Positions 8,762-18,263 are shown, counted from the first letter of the stretch. The stretch: 64,000 bases of DNA from Anaerobacillus alkalilacustris (GCF_001866005.1 NZ_MLQR01000028.1:1-64000), one strand, 5' to 3'. Translations and numbers: made by a program. Notes: generated by a model not told the origin, from the letters alone.

Positions 8762-8791
8762 TTGGTAATTATGAAAATTCCTCATTATAAT
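8762..8791 (+). promoter_or_regulatory. Probable promoter of the MFS exporter
   Basis: TTGGTA (8762-8767), 18-bp spacer, TATAAT (8786-8791), 30 bp upstream of the start codon. Confidence 0.5.
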
Positions 8792-8821
8792 TAAGAACTT
8801 TTTCACAGAAGGAGAACAACT

Positions 8822-10051
8822 ATGCAATCATTACAAAAACAAAATACAAACGTTGTTTCAGAACCTAAAACAATGTACAACATCTTATTTATTATTGGAT
8901 TTGTCCACTTACTAAATGATGCTATTCAAGCTGTCGTTCCAGCAATGTTTCCAATTTTACAACAATCAATGGGACTAACATTTACTCAATTAGGTATTAT
9001 AGCTTTTGGACTAAATTTTACTTCTTCACTTATACAACCAGTAGTTGGCTTTTACACCGATAAAAAACCTTCCCCATACGCCTTGCCAATCGGACTGTGT
9101 TTTACATTTTGGGGAGTACTAGGCTTAGCGATTGCTCCTTCATTTTGGATTGTAGTAATCTCTGTTATTTTTATTGGATTAGGCTCTGCAACCTTCCATC
9201 CAGAAGGCTCTCGCGTTGCCTATATGGCAGCAGGAAATCGCCGTGGTACAGCACAATCGATTTATCAGGTTGGCGGAAACGCAGGGCAAGCACTTGCACC
9301 ATTAATAACTGCTGTTATCTTAGTTCCATTTGGTCAATTCGGAGCAATATGGTTCACCTTAGTAGCGGCTCTTGCTATTGGTCTACTAATTTACATAGCA
9401 CGGTGGTACTCAGAACAAGTATTACTTCTAACTAAGAAAAAAAATATACAGAAAAAGCTGAAGGAAAACAATCCACTAACAAAGAAAACTATCCTCTTTG
9501 CGATAACGTTACTCGTATTTTTAGTATTTGCCCGTTCATGGTTCCATGCTGGTATTTCTAACTTCTATGTTTTTTATCTAATGGAAAAATTCCAATTATC
9601 CATTGATCAATCTCTTATTTATATCTTTATCTTCTTAGCTGCTGGAGCAGTCGGAACTTTTGCTGGTGGGCCATTGGCAGACCGTTACGGAAAGAGAAAC
9701 ATGTTATTATTATCAATGCTAGGTTCTGCTCCATTAGCGTTATTTTTACCATATGCTGGACAGTTTTTAACCTATGTACTTCTCGGTGCAATCGGTTTTA
9801 TTATTTTATCAAGCTTCTCCGTTTCTGTCGTTTATGCTCAAGAGCTCGTTCCAGGAAAAATAGGGATGGTTTCTGGATTAATCGTTGGTCTTGCATTCGG
9901 TATGGGGGCTCTCGGGTCTGTAGCGTTAGGTATTTTAGCTGACTGGATCGGACTAACAAATACTATGTTATTCGTTGTTTCCTTACCTCTGTTAGGGCTG
10001 CTAACCTTTTTCTTGCCGTCTGATCAAAAGCTTAGAGAAATGCATGAATAA
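8822..10051 (+). CDS. MFS transporter, fosmidomycin-resistance (Fsr) family
   Basis: 409 aa with about 12 hydrophobic segments, major facilitator superfamily. The Fsr-type signature is in the first half: HLLNDAIQAVVPAMFPIL, GFYTDKKPSPYALP and GSATFHPEGSRVAYMAAGNR; the second half repeats the MFS loop as GGPLADRYGKRNMLL. Members export fosmidomycin and related compounds; the true substrate here is unknown. Start supported by GAAGGAG. Own promoter and terminator; next to but not co-transcribed with the glycine riboswitch unit. Confidence 0.88.
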   Translation: MQSLQKQNTNVVSEPKTMYNILFIIGFVHLLNDAIQAVVPAMFPILQQSMGLTFTQLGIIAFGLNFTSSLIQPVVGFYTDKKPSPYALPIGLCFTFWGVLGLAIAPSFWIVVISVIFIGLGSATFHPEGSRVAYMAAGNRRGTAQSIYQVGGNAGQALAPLITAVILVPFGQFGAIWFTLVAALAIGLLIYIARWYSEQVLLLTKKKNIQKKLKENNPLTKKTILFAITLLVFLVFARSWFHAGISNFYVFYLMEKFQLSIDQSLIYIFIFLAAGAVGTFAGGPLADRYGKRNMLLLSMLGSAPLALFLPYAGQFLTYVLLGAIGFIILSSFSVSVVYAQELVPGKIGMVSGLIVGLAFGMGALGSVALGILADWIGLTNTMLFVVSLPLLGLLTFFLPSDQKLREMHE

Positions 10052-10061
10052 ACAACTAATT

Positions 10062-10087
10062 GGCTACCTAAACCGGTAGCCTTTTTC
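10062..10087 (+). terminator. Terminator after the MFS exporter
   Basis: GGCTACC / GGTAGCC stem, loop TAAACC, followed by TTTTT. Confidence 0.85.
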
Positions 10088-10119
10088 TGGTTTTTTCACC
10101 AAAGATCGACAAAGATATA

Positions 10120-10148
10120 TTGACTATTACAACAAAAGCTGATAGTAT
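10120..10148 (+). promoter_or_regulatory. Sigma-A promoter for the glycine riboswitch transcript
   Basis: TTGACT (10120-10125), 17-bp spacer, TAGTAT (10143-10148). The aptamer begins about 50 bp downstream, so the riboswitch has its own start site behind the exporter terminator. Confidence 0.65.
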
Positions 10149-10199
10149 CTTCTTAATATATCAAGCAATGATTACTGTGGGTGAAACTATAGTAGGAGC

Positions 10200-10270
10200 G
10201 GCTTCTGGAGAGTCCGTAAGGTAATGCGGCGCCGAAGGATTCACAATCTCAGGCAAAAGGACAGAAGAGT
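10200..10270 (+). promoter_or_regulatory. Glycine riboswitch, single aptamer
   Basis: The aptamer core is clear: GGAGAGTC (10207-10214), GCCGAAGG (10231-10238) and CTCAGGCAAAAGGACAG (10248-10264). P1 closes as CTTCTG (10202-10207) with CAGAAG (10262-10267). Only one aptamer is present, with a short hairpin (ACATA/TATGT around 10280) after it that might be the ghost aptamer of a singlet riboswitch. The next genes are an ACT-domain protein and a UPF0210 protein, not gcvT or an alanine/glycine symporter. Confidence 0.9.
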
Positions 10271-10311
10271 AACTAATACATATTTTTTGTATGTTATTCT
10301 ATTGCCTTTAG

Positions 10312-10339
10312 AGATTGGATGTAATCCAATCTTTTTTTA
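10312..10339 (+). terminator. Riboswitch expression-platform terminator
   Basis: AGATTGGAT GTA ATCCAATCT followed by seven T, 45 nt after the aptamer. This is a premature terminator between the riboswitch and the first gene, as expected for a transcriptional ON switch. Confidence 0.85.
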
Positions 10340-10376
10340 TTCCCCTTTAATTTTATTTCATGAAAGAGTTAAAAAT

Positions 10377-10511
10377 AAGTAAAACTAAGTTTTCCGCTTT
10401 TGGTGCGATAAGCTACGTTTTTCTAACACTTTTTCGATTTTTCTTTTTTGGCTTAAAGTATAAGCAAAACTAAGGCTTTCGCTTTTTGGGCGATAAGCCA
10501 AGTTTTTCTAA
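10377..10511 (+). repeat. Two tandem-like ~50-bp hairpin repeats in the ACT gene leader
   Basis: Unit 1 (10377-10426) and unit 2 (10462-10511) share the pattern AAG(T/C)AAAACTAAG...GCGATAAGC(T/C)...TTTTTCTAA and are separated by 35 bp of T-rich sequence. Unit 2 folds into a hairpin, GGCTTTCGC against GCGATAAGCC. They occupy the space between the riboswitch terminator and the ACT gene. Confidence 0.7.
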
Positions 10512-10533
10512 TAGAATATATGAGGTGAGAACA

Positions 10534-10809
10534 ATGGAAAAAAGACGTGCAGTAGTAAGTGTAATTGGCAAGGATCAAGTTGGTATTATCGCAAAAGTTA
10601 CAAATGTATTAGCAAATAACAATGTTAATGTTCTTGATATTAGTCAAACAATCCTCCAAGATTTCTTTACAATGATGATGTTAGTTGATGTATCTGAAAT
10701 TGAAAGTCTTGAGAAACTCCAAGAACAATTTGAGAAAATCAATCAAGAAATGGGTTTAAAAATTAACATCCAATTAGAAGATTTGTTTAAGACAATGCAT
10801 CGTGTTTAG
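10534..10809 (+). CDS. ACT domain protein (UPF0237 type)
   Basis: 91 aa from the ATG at 10534, after the strong GAGGTGAG site (an earlier in-frame ATG reads through the repeat). It is a stand-alone ACT domain: [20 protein letters not shown] (beta-alpha start with the ligand-site GKDQVGI), then a [19 protein letters not shown] strand. ACT domains bind small amino acids and regulate partners; this one resembles the GcvR-like UPF0237 proteins. It lies 35 bp upstream of the UPF0210 gene with which it is usually paired. Given the upstream aptamer, a glycine-linked role is a reasonable guess. Confidence 0.88.
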   Translation: MEKRRAVVSVIGKDQVGIIAKVTNVLANNNVNVLDISQTILQDFFTMMMLVDVSEIESLEKLQEQFEKINQEMGLKINIQLEDLFKTMHRV

Positions 10810-10844
10810 TAGTAAGAGGGCTATTTTTAAAGGAGAGATATGAA

Positions 10845-12206
10845 ATGAACATTGCGCTTACGGAAATGCAAGAAACAATTAGAATGGTACAAATGGAAAG
10901 CTTAGACATTCGAACTGTTACAATGGGAATAAGCCTTCGTGATTGTGCTGATTCTGATTTCGAAAAAATGAACAATCGTGTTTACGATAAAATTACTACA
11001 TATGCAAAAGATTTAAAATCAGTGGCTGAAACTGTTGAAAAAGAATATGGTATTCCCATTATTAACAAACGTATTTCAATTACTCCTATAGCTGAAATAT
11101 TAGGAAGTTCGACGAAAGAACAAGCAATTGAACTTGCAAAAACATTAGATAAAGCCGCAAAATTTTTAGGTGTAGACTTCATCGGGGGGTATTCCGCCCT
11201 CGTTCATAAAGGTATTTCTAAAGGGGATCAAACTTTACTTGACGCCCTACCTGAAGCGTTAAGTGTAACAGAAAGAGTTTGTTCATCAATCTCTGTAGCA
11301 ACAACGAGAACCGGAATAAATATGGATGCTGTTCGTCAAATAGGCGTTATTATTAAAGATGCAGCAGAAAGAACTAAAGACACAAACGGCCTTGCTTGTG
11401 CTAAGCTAGTAGTATTTTGTAACCCTGTTGAAGACAATCCATTCATGGCAGGTGCGTTTCATGGCTCTGGTGAAGGCGAGGTCGTTTTAAATGTTGGAGT
11501 AAGTGGCCCTGGGGTTGTTCTTAACGCACTACGTAGATACCCTGATGTAGATTTAGGGCAAGTTTCAGAAATTATTAAGAAAACAGCTTTTAAAATTACT
11601 CGTGCAGGTGAGTTAATTGGACGAGTTGTAGCAGAACGTTTAAATGTACCTTTTGGTATCATGGATCTATCTCTAGCCCCAACTAACGCTATTAACGATA
11701 GCGTCGCTGAAATCTTAGAAGAAATTGGTCTTGAACGTGTCGGTACCCATGGCACAATCGCTGCACTTGCATTAATGAATGACGCTGTAAAAAAAGGCGG
11801 TGCAATGGCAAGTTCTTATGTAGGTGGTTTAAGCGGTGCTTTTATCCCAGTTAGTGAGGATAATGGAATGATCCGAGGCATTGAAGATGGAGCCTTATCA
11901 TTATCGAAACTAGAAGCTATGACATGCGTTTGTTCTGTAGGCCTTGATATGATTGCAGTTACCGGAGACGTAACAGCTGAAACTTTATCAGCTATGATTG
12001 CCGACGAAGCTGCGATTGGAATGATTAACAAAAAAACAACTGCGGTACGTGTCATTCCTGTTCCCGGGAAAAAGGAAGGCGAAATGGTCGAATTTGGCGG
12101 TCTCCTCGGTCGCGCTCCTGTGATGGGTGTAAATCCATTCGGATCGCAAAAACTTATTCAACGAGGTGGACGAATCCCAGCCCCTCTTCAAGCGCTTATA
12201 AATTAA
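10845..12206 (+). CDS. UPF0210 / DUF711 protein
   Basis: 453 aa, full length for UPF0210 (DUF711), a family structurally likened to the pyruvate formate-lyase barrel but without known activity. Recognised segments are [70 protein letters not shown] and the C-terminal [20 protein letters not shown]. No Gly-radical motif (RVxGY) is seen. It follows the ACT gene in one operon under the glycine riboswitch. Ribosome site AAAGGAGAG. The family assignment is confident; the function is not known. Confidence 0.9.
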   Translation: MNIALTEMQETIRMVQMESLDIRTVTMGISLRDCADSDFEKMNNRVYDKITTYAKDLKSVAETVEKEYGIPIINKRISITPIAEILGSSTKEQAIELAKTLDKAAKFLGVDFIGGYSALVHKGISKGDQTLLDALPEALSVTERVCSSISVATTRTGINMDAVRQIGVIIKDAAERTKDTNGLACAKLVVFCNPVEDNPFMAGAFHGSGEGEVVLNVGVSGPGVVLNALRRYPDVDLGQVSEIIKKTAFKITRAGELIGRVVAERLNVPFGIMDLSLAPTNAINDSVAEILEEIGLERVGTHGTIAALALMNDAVKKGGAMASSYVGGLSGAFIPVSEDNGMIRGIEDGALSLSKLEAMTCVCSVGLDMIAVTGDVTAETLSAMIADEAAIGMINKKTTAVRVIPVPGKKEGEMVEFGGLLGRAPVMGVNPFGSQKLIQRGGRIPAPLQALIN

Positions 12207-12231
12207 AGCGATAACTAATTTCAATAAATAA

Positions 12232-12275
12232 CTAAACAAAACACGCTAGAAATTAAGCTAGCGTGTTTTGTTTAG
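12232..12275. terminator. Strong bidirectional terminator after UPF0210
   Basis: 18-bp perfect stem, CTAAACAAAACACGCTAG (12232-12249) with its complement at 12258-12275, loop AAATTAAG. Confidence 0.85.
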
Positions 12276-12411
12276 TTTAGAATGAAGCACACTTCCAGCT
12301 TACTCCACTCATATTCTATGATTATTAAATAAATAATGCTTCGTTTTTGCATAAAACATGTTATGTGTACAAATAATGTTAAGTGAATGTGCAAAAACGG
12401 AGGCGAAAGAC

Positions 12412-12672
12412 TTGTTACAAAGAGATCAAATTAATGAATATATGAGAAAAGCTCAAGATACGATAGACAACGCTCATAAAGAGTTATTAGATGTAAAACT
12501 CATTCAACAAAACGATCCAACAGAATACCCATTTATCATGAACCAACTAATGGAACTAGATGAAGAAATAAATGATATGTTGACTGCTGCCTCTCCTCAG
12601 CAAAGAACTCAGTTAGAAGAAGTGCAGTACCAATTACGAGAAACGAAAGCGGTAATGATTAGAGGAATTTAA
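12412..12672 (+). CDS. DUF2524 (YtzC-like) small protein
   Basis: 86 aa, read from TTG at 12412 because ACGGAGGCG (12397-12405) sits 8 nt upstream; in-frame ATGs further upstream have no such site. All-helical and charged: QRDQINEYMRKAQDTIDNA, then MDELDEEIND-like and QQRTQLEEVQYQLRETKAVM, a pattern I associate with DUF2524/YtzC of Bacillaceae. No signal or membrane segment. Function unknown. It is alone between two terminators. Confidence 0.7.
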   Translation: MLQRDQINEYMRKAQDTIDNAHKELLDVKLIQQNDPTEYPFIMNQLMELDEEINDMLTAASPQQRTQLEEVQYQLRETKAVMIRGI

Positions 12673-12713
12673 TTATACAAGGTGCGTTTTAGTTATAATC
12701 ATTCGACTATTCG

Positions 12714-12752
12714 AAAAGCTTTGAAGCTAACTCTTAACTTCAAAGCTTTTTT
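12714..12752. terminator. Terminator between DUF2524 and the DHH gene
   Basis: AAAAGCTTTGAAG / CTTCAAAGCTTTT, 13-bp perfect stem with T run on the plus side; it can serve both convergent genes. Confidence 0.85.
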
Positions 12753-12756
12753 CATT

Positions 12757-14034
12757 TTAGTGCTGATAAGATTGATCTTCTTTACTAACGTCTTCATATT
12801 GAGATACTAAATGAGGTTCAAGTTCTTCTTCTCTTACATCACTGAACTTTAGCAATTTTTGCTCAATAGCGTTTTCCATAAGGAATTGAACAAAGACCTC
12901 ATCACGTACTAACCATGCTGAATAGTTGCGTTTTATATAATTTTCAGCCTCTTGAAAAGTATGAAAACTCTCTTCGATTAAAGACCCATTCCATTCAACT
13001 TGCCATTTATTTGCTGCAGTATTAAAAACAAAGAATTGATCTTCATCTCTATTTTCATATAAACAACCGTGTAATGATTGCTTAATATTATATTGGTTTC
13101 GATACGCATCTGCTTTCATAGGGTCAATTTTAAACGGCTCTGCAACAAAATATTCATATGCTTCTGTTGTTAATGAGCAGCCAGACGCTTTAGCATGACC
13201 ACCACCTCCGTATTCCCCTGCTATTTCTGAAACATCAATGTGATCATGAATGGTACGTAAACTCATTCGTTTTCCACCAACACTGACAATAGCTATGTAA
13301 TCAAGGTGAGGATTGTCTTTACCTAACTCATTTCCTAACTCTGAATGATACGATTCAGCATGTACGATACCTACACAGTAGTCTTCAATAAAAGTCTGTA
13401 CCAGTTCTCTCTTTTTCTTGCGAACGTATCGTTGGATTTTTCCTTCCTCTAAAGCTAACATTTTCTCTTCAAATTCATCAAATGCAAAAGTCTCATTTTT
13501 CTTGAGTCTCTCCACCATTCTTTCTTCAAAATCATCGATTGATATTAAAAAAAATAAATCATTTAAACGTTTTGCTTGTATATTATTATTTTTGTCCCAT
13601 TCCCACGTGTCATATTGCCTAACCAACTCTACAAACTCCTCGATCACATCAGTCGGAGTAATCAACCCTTCCTCTTTTAAATGTTCATAAAAGAGACTTG
13701 TAGCTGCTGCTAGCCGCCCATCATCATATTCTACTTGGACATTCGCCCAACTATAATCATTAAAATCTAAGGCTGTTTTATGGTGGTCTATTAATTGCAC
13801 TTTGCCCCCTTTATTTACGAATTCATTTAAGCCATGTTGATTCTTTTCATTTACGGACAAGTCTGTAATAAATACAACATCCTCTTTTTTGGGTTTTTCG
13901 AGAAACCTTGAAACTTGAAAATCTAAACCCATTAATGAGTTATAACGTATTTCTACATTTCAATTAAAAGCAAGTTTGGCAACAATGCCACAACCTACAC
14001 CATCTAAATCGTTATGTGTATATAATCGGTACAT
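12757..14034 (-). pseudogene. DHH/DHHA1 phosphoesterase gene interrupted by an in-frame TGA
   Basis: Read from the ATG at 14034 (AGGAG 7 nt upstream) the frame gives MYRLYTHNDLDGVGCGIVAK..., the expected DHH motif I (H-N-D-L-D-G), then meets TGA at 13962-13960 (codon 25) and continues without further stops for 400 codons to 12757. Downstream are motif DHH (QLIDHHKTALDF) and the DHHA1 signature GEYGGGGHAKASG. Full length would be 425 codons. An internal ATG at 13932 lacks a ribosome site and would drop motif I and its metal ligands. So the gene is either inactivated by one nonsense change, or read through, or a base error. Family role: cyclic-dinucleotide/nanoRNA or related phosphodiester hydrolysis. 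Confidence 0.8.
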
Positions 14035-14159
14035 TAAAAACACTCCTAAATTCCATTTTTCAAGAACCTTATTCATCGCGATAGCATTAGTGCTTATAAA
14101 AATATCTCAAAAAGACGATTTTAGTATGCTCTAAAATAAAGGAATGTATCATAAGGTTA

Positions 14160-14504
14160 ATTCTGCTTCCTTATGTACTCTGCGTGAAATGAATTTCCCC
14201 GTGCATGAACCGACAATAACGTATCTACCAAGCCTACTTACCGATTAACCAGCTCATCAGAAACTGCAAAAACAGGAAGGTATAACGACGCATCAAAAAG
14301 CTTTGGCTCATCAAAATTATCGTTGTATTAATATATACATCTCGATTTCCTTGAAGGTCATAATGAATGATGACCAAATCTTCCGTACTAGAAAATTACG
14401 TCCTTGATGAAACGTGCTCACTTGGTTCTACTGAAGAAAAACATGTCGTAATCTTATACAAAATTGAAAATGATTTAATTACTCACGAAAGATTTTTAAT
14501 ATAA
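14160..14504. other. Gene-free stretch with probable coding debris
   Basis: The 14041-14507 gap holds no intact gene. On the minus strand, fragments in two frames read DLVIIHYDLQGNRDVYIN and, after a shift, FDEPKLFDASLYLPVFAVSD, ending at stops. On the plus strand a 45-codon frame (14367-14504) reads like the C-terminal end of an NTF2/SnoaL-like protein (EKHVVILYKIENDLITHE). These look like decayed gene remnants; I cannot identify the parent genes. Confidence 0.35.
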
Positions 14505-14507
14505 ACG

Positions 14508-14540
14508 AAACAGCAGCACCTAAGTTAGATGCTGCTGTTT
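14508..14540. terminator. Terminator after topB
   Basis: AAACAGCAGCA / TGCTGCTGTTT, 11-bp perfect stem just past the topB stop. Confidence 0.75.
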
Positions 14541-14543
14541 TAC

Positions 14544-16733
14544 TTATTTTTTTAATTTTGCTAATGCGTCTGCAAATGGGTTATTAAATGGTTCATCGTC
14601 TTTCTTATTTTGCTGCTTTAAATACTTAGATACATCCTTTTTAGAGACTTTAGTATGTTTCTCCTTATTTTTACGTTCTGTAAACGTAGAAAGTTTTTCA
14701 CGGTGACCACAGCCACAAACGAAAATTCGCCCTTCACCTTCGCCACGTAGCTCTAGCTTTTTACGGCAATTTGGACACCTTGCATTAGATGTTTGCGAAA
14801 TTGTTTTTCTAAAGCCACATTCTCGATCTTGGCACACATGCATTTTCCCGCGTTTGCCGTTCACCTCAAGTAACAACTTTCCACATTCAGGACACTTGCT
14901 TCCTGTAAGGTTATCGTGCTTAAATTTTTCTTTACTATTTTTTATTTCTTGAACAACTAACTTTGCATAACTTTTCATCTCGTTAATAAACGTATTTTTA
15001 TTTAGTTGACCTTTGGAAATGGCTTCAAGCTTCATTTCCCATTCAGCTGTTAAAGCTGGGGACTTCAAGTCATCAGGAGCTAAATCAAGTAGCTGTTTTC
15101 CTTTTGAAGTTACAAAAATGTCTTTTCCACGTTTTTCAATAAGGAAGGTATTAAATAATTTTTCAATTATATCTGCACGAGTTGCTACGGTACCAAGTCC
15201 ACCTGTTTTCCCTAATGTTTGCACTAGTTCTTTATCTGAAGTCATCATATATTTTGCTGGATTTTCCATCGCTGAAAGTAACGTCGCTTCATTAAATGGA
15301 GCGGGTGGCTTAGTTTGTCCGTGTGTTTGGTTTATTGAAAGAATGTTTATTATATCTCCTTTAGAAATTTCAGGAAGCTGCTGATCTCGTAAATCATTCT
15401 CTTCTTCTTCATCAAAACGATTTTCGTAAACTTCTTTCCAACCTAGAGACTGTACTATTTTTCCACTAGCAATAAAAGCTTCTTGCCCAATCCTAGCTTT
15501 TACCTTCGTTTGCTCATATAAAAACGGAGGTGAAAGTACTGCTAAAAAGCGTTTGACAACTAAGTCATAAATTTTTCGTTCTTTATCTGTAAGTTTTGCT
15601 AAATTAACAAATTCTTCAGTCGGCAATATCGCGTGGTGATCGGACACTTTACTGTTATCTACAAAAGATTTGTTTGTCTTTATTTGAGCTTTTAGAATTT
15701 TAGCAGCTGTTTTCGCATACGGTCCAATTCCACATGCCTTTACTCGGTCCTTTAATGTATCAACAATATCTGTAGAAATAAATCTCGAATCGGTTCTTGG
15801 ATACGTTAATATTTTATGTTGTTCATATAATTTTTGCATCGTCGAAAGAGTTTCTTTAGCAGAAAATCCGAACGCTTTATTAGCATCTCTTTGCAACTCA
15901 GTTAAATCGTATAGCTGAGGTGCATAGCTTTTTTTCGCTGATTTTTCAACTTCAATTATTTGAGCGGTCTTATTTTTTCTTAACTGCTTTAACATTTCAT
16001 CGCTTTTCGTTTTATCAAAAGATCTTAACTCATTTGATTTCGAATCTTGCCAAATAAGCTTTACGTTTTTATCCGTTTGGGCTGTAATTCCGTAAAAATC
16101 TTTCGGCTTAAATTGTTTTATTTCTTCTTCACGTTTGGCAATAATCGCAATTGTTGGTGTTTGAACGCGTCCGCATGAAAGCTGAGCATTATGCTTTGTT
16201 GTTAATGCTCTCGTAGCATTTATACCAACAAACCAATCTGCCTCTGATCTTGCAACAGCAGAATGGTATAAGTTTTCATACTGTTTACCTGATTTCAAGT
16301 TTTTGAAACCTTCTTTGATCGCTTTATCTGTGACAGATGAAATCCAAAGTCGTTTTAAAGGCTTTTTCACATATGCCTTTTCAATTATCCAACGTGCAAC
16401 TAGCTCACCTTCACGACCAGCGTCCGTTGCAATAATAACCTCACCAACATCCTTTCGATTTAATTGTGATTTTACTGCTTGGAACTGCTTTCCGGTCTTT
16501 TTAATAACAACCAACTTTAAATCATTTGGAAGCATCGGCAAATCCTCTAGCTTCCAGGCTTTATATTTTTCATCATAAGATTCAGGGTCAGCTAACGTCA
16601 CTAAATGACCGAGCGCCCAGGTCACAATGTATTCATTACCTTCTAAAAATCCGTTTCCTTTTTTTGAACAATTTAATACCCGAGCGATATCCCTTCCGAC
16701 AGAGGGTTTTTCGCATAATATTACTTTTTTCAT
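14544..16733 (-). CDS. topB: DNA topoisomerase III
   Basis: 729 aa from the ATG at 16733 (AAAGGA, 8-nt spacing; an upstream ATG in frame is too far from any site). Type IA topoisomerase that relaxes and decatenates DNA by single-strand passage. Toprim domain at the start (VILCEKPSVGRDIARVL, then IIATDAGREGELVARWI with the DxD-type metal site), catalytic Tyr in ILTYPRTDSRFIS (residue ~310), and DHHAILPTEEF. The C-terminal ~90 residues hold two zinc-ribbon-like motifs (CPECGKLLLEV...CQDRECGF; CPNCRKKLEL...CGCGH) and a Lys-rich tail. Single gene. Confidence 0.95.
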   Translation of the reverse strand: MKKVILCEKPSVGRDIARVLNCSKKGNGFLEGNEYIVTWALGHLVTLADPESYDEKYKAWKLEDLPMLPNDLKLVVIKKTGKQFQAVKSQLNRKDVGEVIIATDAGREGELVARWIIEKAYVKKPLKRLWISSVTDKAIKEGFKNLKSGKQYENLYHSAVARSEADWFVGINATRALTTKHNAQLSCGRVQTPTIAIIAKREEEIKQFKPKDFYGITAQTDKNVKLIWQDSKSNELRSFDKTKSDEMLKQLRKNKTAQIIEVEKSAKKSYAPQLYDLTELQRDANKAFGFSAKETLSTMQKLYEQHKILTYPRTDSRFISTDIVDTLKDRVKACGIGPYAKTAAKILKAQIKTNKSFVDNSKVSDHHAILPTEEFVNLAKLTDKERKIYDLVVKRFLAVLSPPFLYEQTKVKARIGQEAFIASGKIVQSLGWKEVYENRFDEEEENDLRDQQLPEISKGDIINILSINQTHGQTKPPAPFNEATLLSAMENPAKYMMTSDKELVQTLGKTGGLGTVATRADIIEKLFNTFLIEKRGKDIFVTSKGKQLLDLAPDDLKSPALTAEWEMKLEAISKGQLNKNTFINEMKSYAKLVVQEIKNSKEKFKHDNLTGSKCPECGKLLLEVNGKRGKMHVCQDRECGFRKTISQTSNARCPNCRKKLELRGEGEGRIFVCGCGHREKLSTFTERKNKEKHTKVSKKDVSKYLKQQNKKDDEPFNNPFADALAKLKK

Positions 16734-16952
16734 GAAAAACATCCTTTCAACCATAACTAACGATTACTATATCATATAGTTATCGTTCTTCACCATTAGC
16801 TTAATTAGGTTTTTTCAATAACGAACAAATTATCACACCCTTTTCGATATAGTTAGTTGAACATAACTTTCGACATTCGAAACTTTTTATTTACTAAGTA
16901 CTTATTGCCCTATAAAATATGGAATAGGAAAATTAACAGAATAGAGGAGCAC

Positions 16953-17906
16953 ATGATGAATAAAAAGCTAGGTGTACAAGGAATTGGTATATTATCAGCA
17001 TTAGGGGCTTATATTTTATGGGGGGTTTTACCTCTTTATTGGAAACTTCTGGGTCACGTACCTGTTGATGAGGTTCTTAGTCACCGTATTATTTGGTCTT
17101 TAGTATTAATGTTTATTATTTTACTAGTGTTAGGAAAGTTACAACATTTCTTTAAAGAGATCGTAGCAATTTTTAAAAATATAAAGCAGCTTTTATTTAT
17201 CTTTTTAGCTGCATGCTTCATAAGTTTTAATTGGTTTACTTATATTTGGTCTGTAGCGAATGAACGATTAGTTGAAGCTAGCTTAGGATATTATATCAAC
17301 CCACTTATGAGCATCGTCCTAGGAATGGTTGTATTTAAAGAGAGGTTAACACGTTGGCAATTGGTTTCATTTCTCCTTGCAACGTTTGGGGTAGTGGTAT
17401 TAGCTATTTACACTGGCGGTATTCCACTTATTTCATTGTCTCTAGCAATAAGTTTTGCCTTTTATGGAGCTCTAAAGAAAATGGTAGATGTTGGGGCGTT
17501 AACTGGACTTGCAATTGAAACATTCATGGTAACACCAATAGCACTAGGTTACTTATTGTTTGTCCATTCTAGTATTAGTTCAGCGTTATATCTTGAGTCC
17601 CTACCTACACTTAGCTTATTAATAGGGGCTGGGGCTGCTACAGCTACACCTCTTTTACTTTTTGCCATCGGAGCGAAACGAATCCCTCTTGCTACGATAG
17701 GCTTTTTACAATATTTAGCTCCTACCATGACATTATTAATCGGAATTTTTCTTTTCGGTGAACCATTTAGCGTTGGTCACATGGCCGCATTTTCATTTAT
17801 TTGGCTAGCATTAGCGATTTATTCTATTTCAAAAACTAGTCTAATGAAGCGATTCCAGTTAGTAACATTTAGAAAACAAAAACAAACGACAAAGCAAGCT
17901 AGTTAA
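16953..17906 (+). CDS. rarD: EamA-family transporter RarD
   Basis: 317 aa from the first of two adjacent ATG codons (16953 or 16956) after GAGGAG; the second is better spaced. About 10 hydrophobic helices as two EamA (DMT) repeats; RarD hallmarks are GILSALGAYILWGVLPLYWK, VPVDEVLSHRIIWSL, FNWFTYIWSV and ASLGYYINPLMSIVLG. RarD proteins are drug/metabolite-superfamily permeases, named for chloramphenicol sensitivity in enterics; substrate unknown. Monocistronic. The R repeat begins 5 bp after the stop, and no separate terminator is seen before it. Confidence 0.88.
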   Translation: MMNKKLGVQGIGILSALGAYILWGVLPLYWKLLGHVPVDEVLSHRIIWSLVLMFIILLVLGKLQHFFKEIVAIFKNIKQLLFIFLAACFISFNWFTYIWSVANERLVEASLGYYINPLMSIVLGMVVFKERLTRWQLVSFLLATFGVVVLAIYTGGIPLISLSLAISFAFYGALKKMVDVGALTGLAIETFMVTPIALGYLLFVHSSISSALYLESLPTLSLLIGAGAATATPLLLFAIGAKRIPLATIGFLQYLAPTMTLLIGIFLFGEPFSVGHMAAFSFIWLALAIYSISKTSLMKRFQLVTFRKQKQTTKQAS

Positions 17907-17910
17907 AGCA

Positions 17911-18255
17911 AGAAAAGCGCAAGCGCCTTGGTCACGAGCAGCTGCTCCTGTGCCACTCCGTCTGCTCGTCGCAAAGCAGCTTCGTAGTAAGCCAAGTAGT
18001 AGCTTCACTGGGGCGGCCTTTGACAGAAGCCGCTCTTTGGCTTCCTAAGTGCTTCTGCGTCTTCTAGTATTGCTTCGTAGTAAGCTTCCTCGAAGCAGTG
18101 TTTTGTGCGACGAGTAATCGCAGGAGCAAAGCTGCATGAAGCTATTCAGAGACGTTATTCAAGTAGTTATTGAAGTCAGTTGCTTGACTGAAGTGACCGA
18201 GCTCGTAGGCGTTGAAGCTAGACAGTTTTCAAGTTAGAAATTTATAAATTCTGAT
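17911..18255 (+). repeat. Dispersed repeat R, copy 4 (full length)
   Basis: About 345 bp, from AAGAAAAGCGCAAGCGCC to GTTAGAAATTTATAAATTC + TGAT. The middle matches copies 5 and 6 (TGCCACTCCGTCTGCTCGTC, CTTTGACAGAAGCCGCTCTT, CGACGAGTAATCGCAGGAGC). It fills the space between two convergent genes; the right end is 9 bp from the next terminator. No credible ORF in it. Confidence 0.88.
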
Positions 18256-18263
18256 ACTGTAAA

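Noticed and set aside
10377..10511. CRISPR-like tandem repeat
   Set aside because: Only two imperfect units, and each is itself a hairpin; no spacer array.
13960..13962. TGA in the DHH gene as a selenocysteine codon
   Set aside because: The position is not a conserved Cys, the family has no known selenoproteins, and no SECIS-like hairpin was evident.
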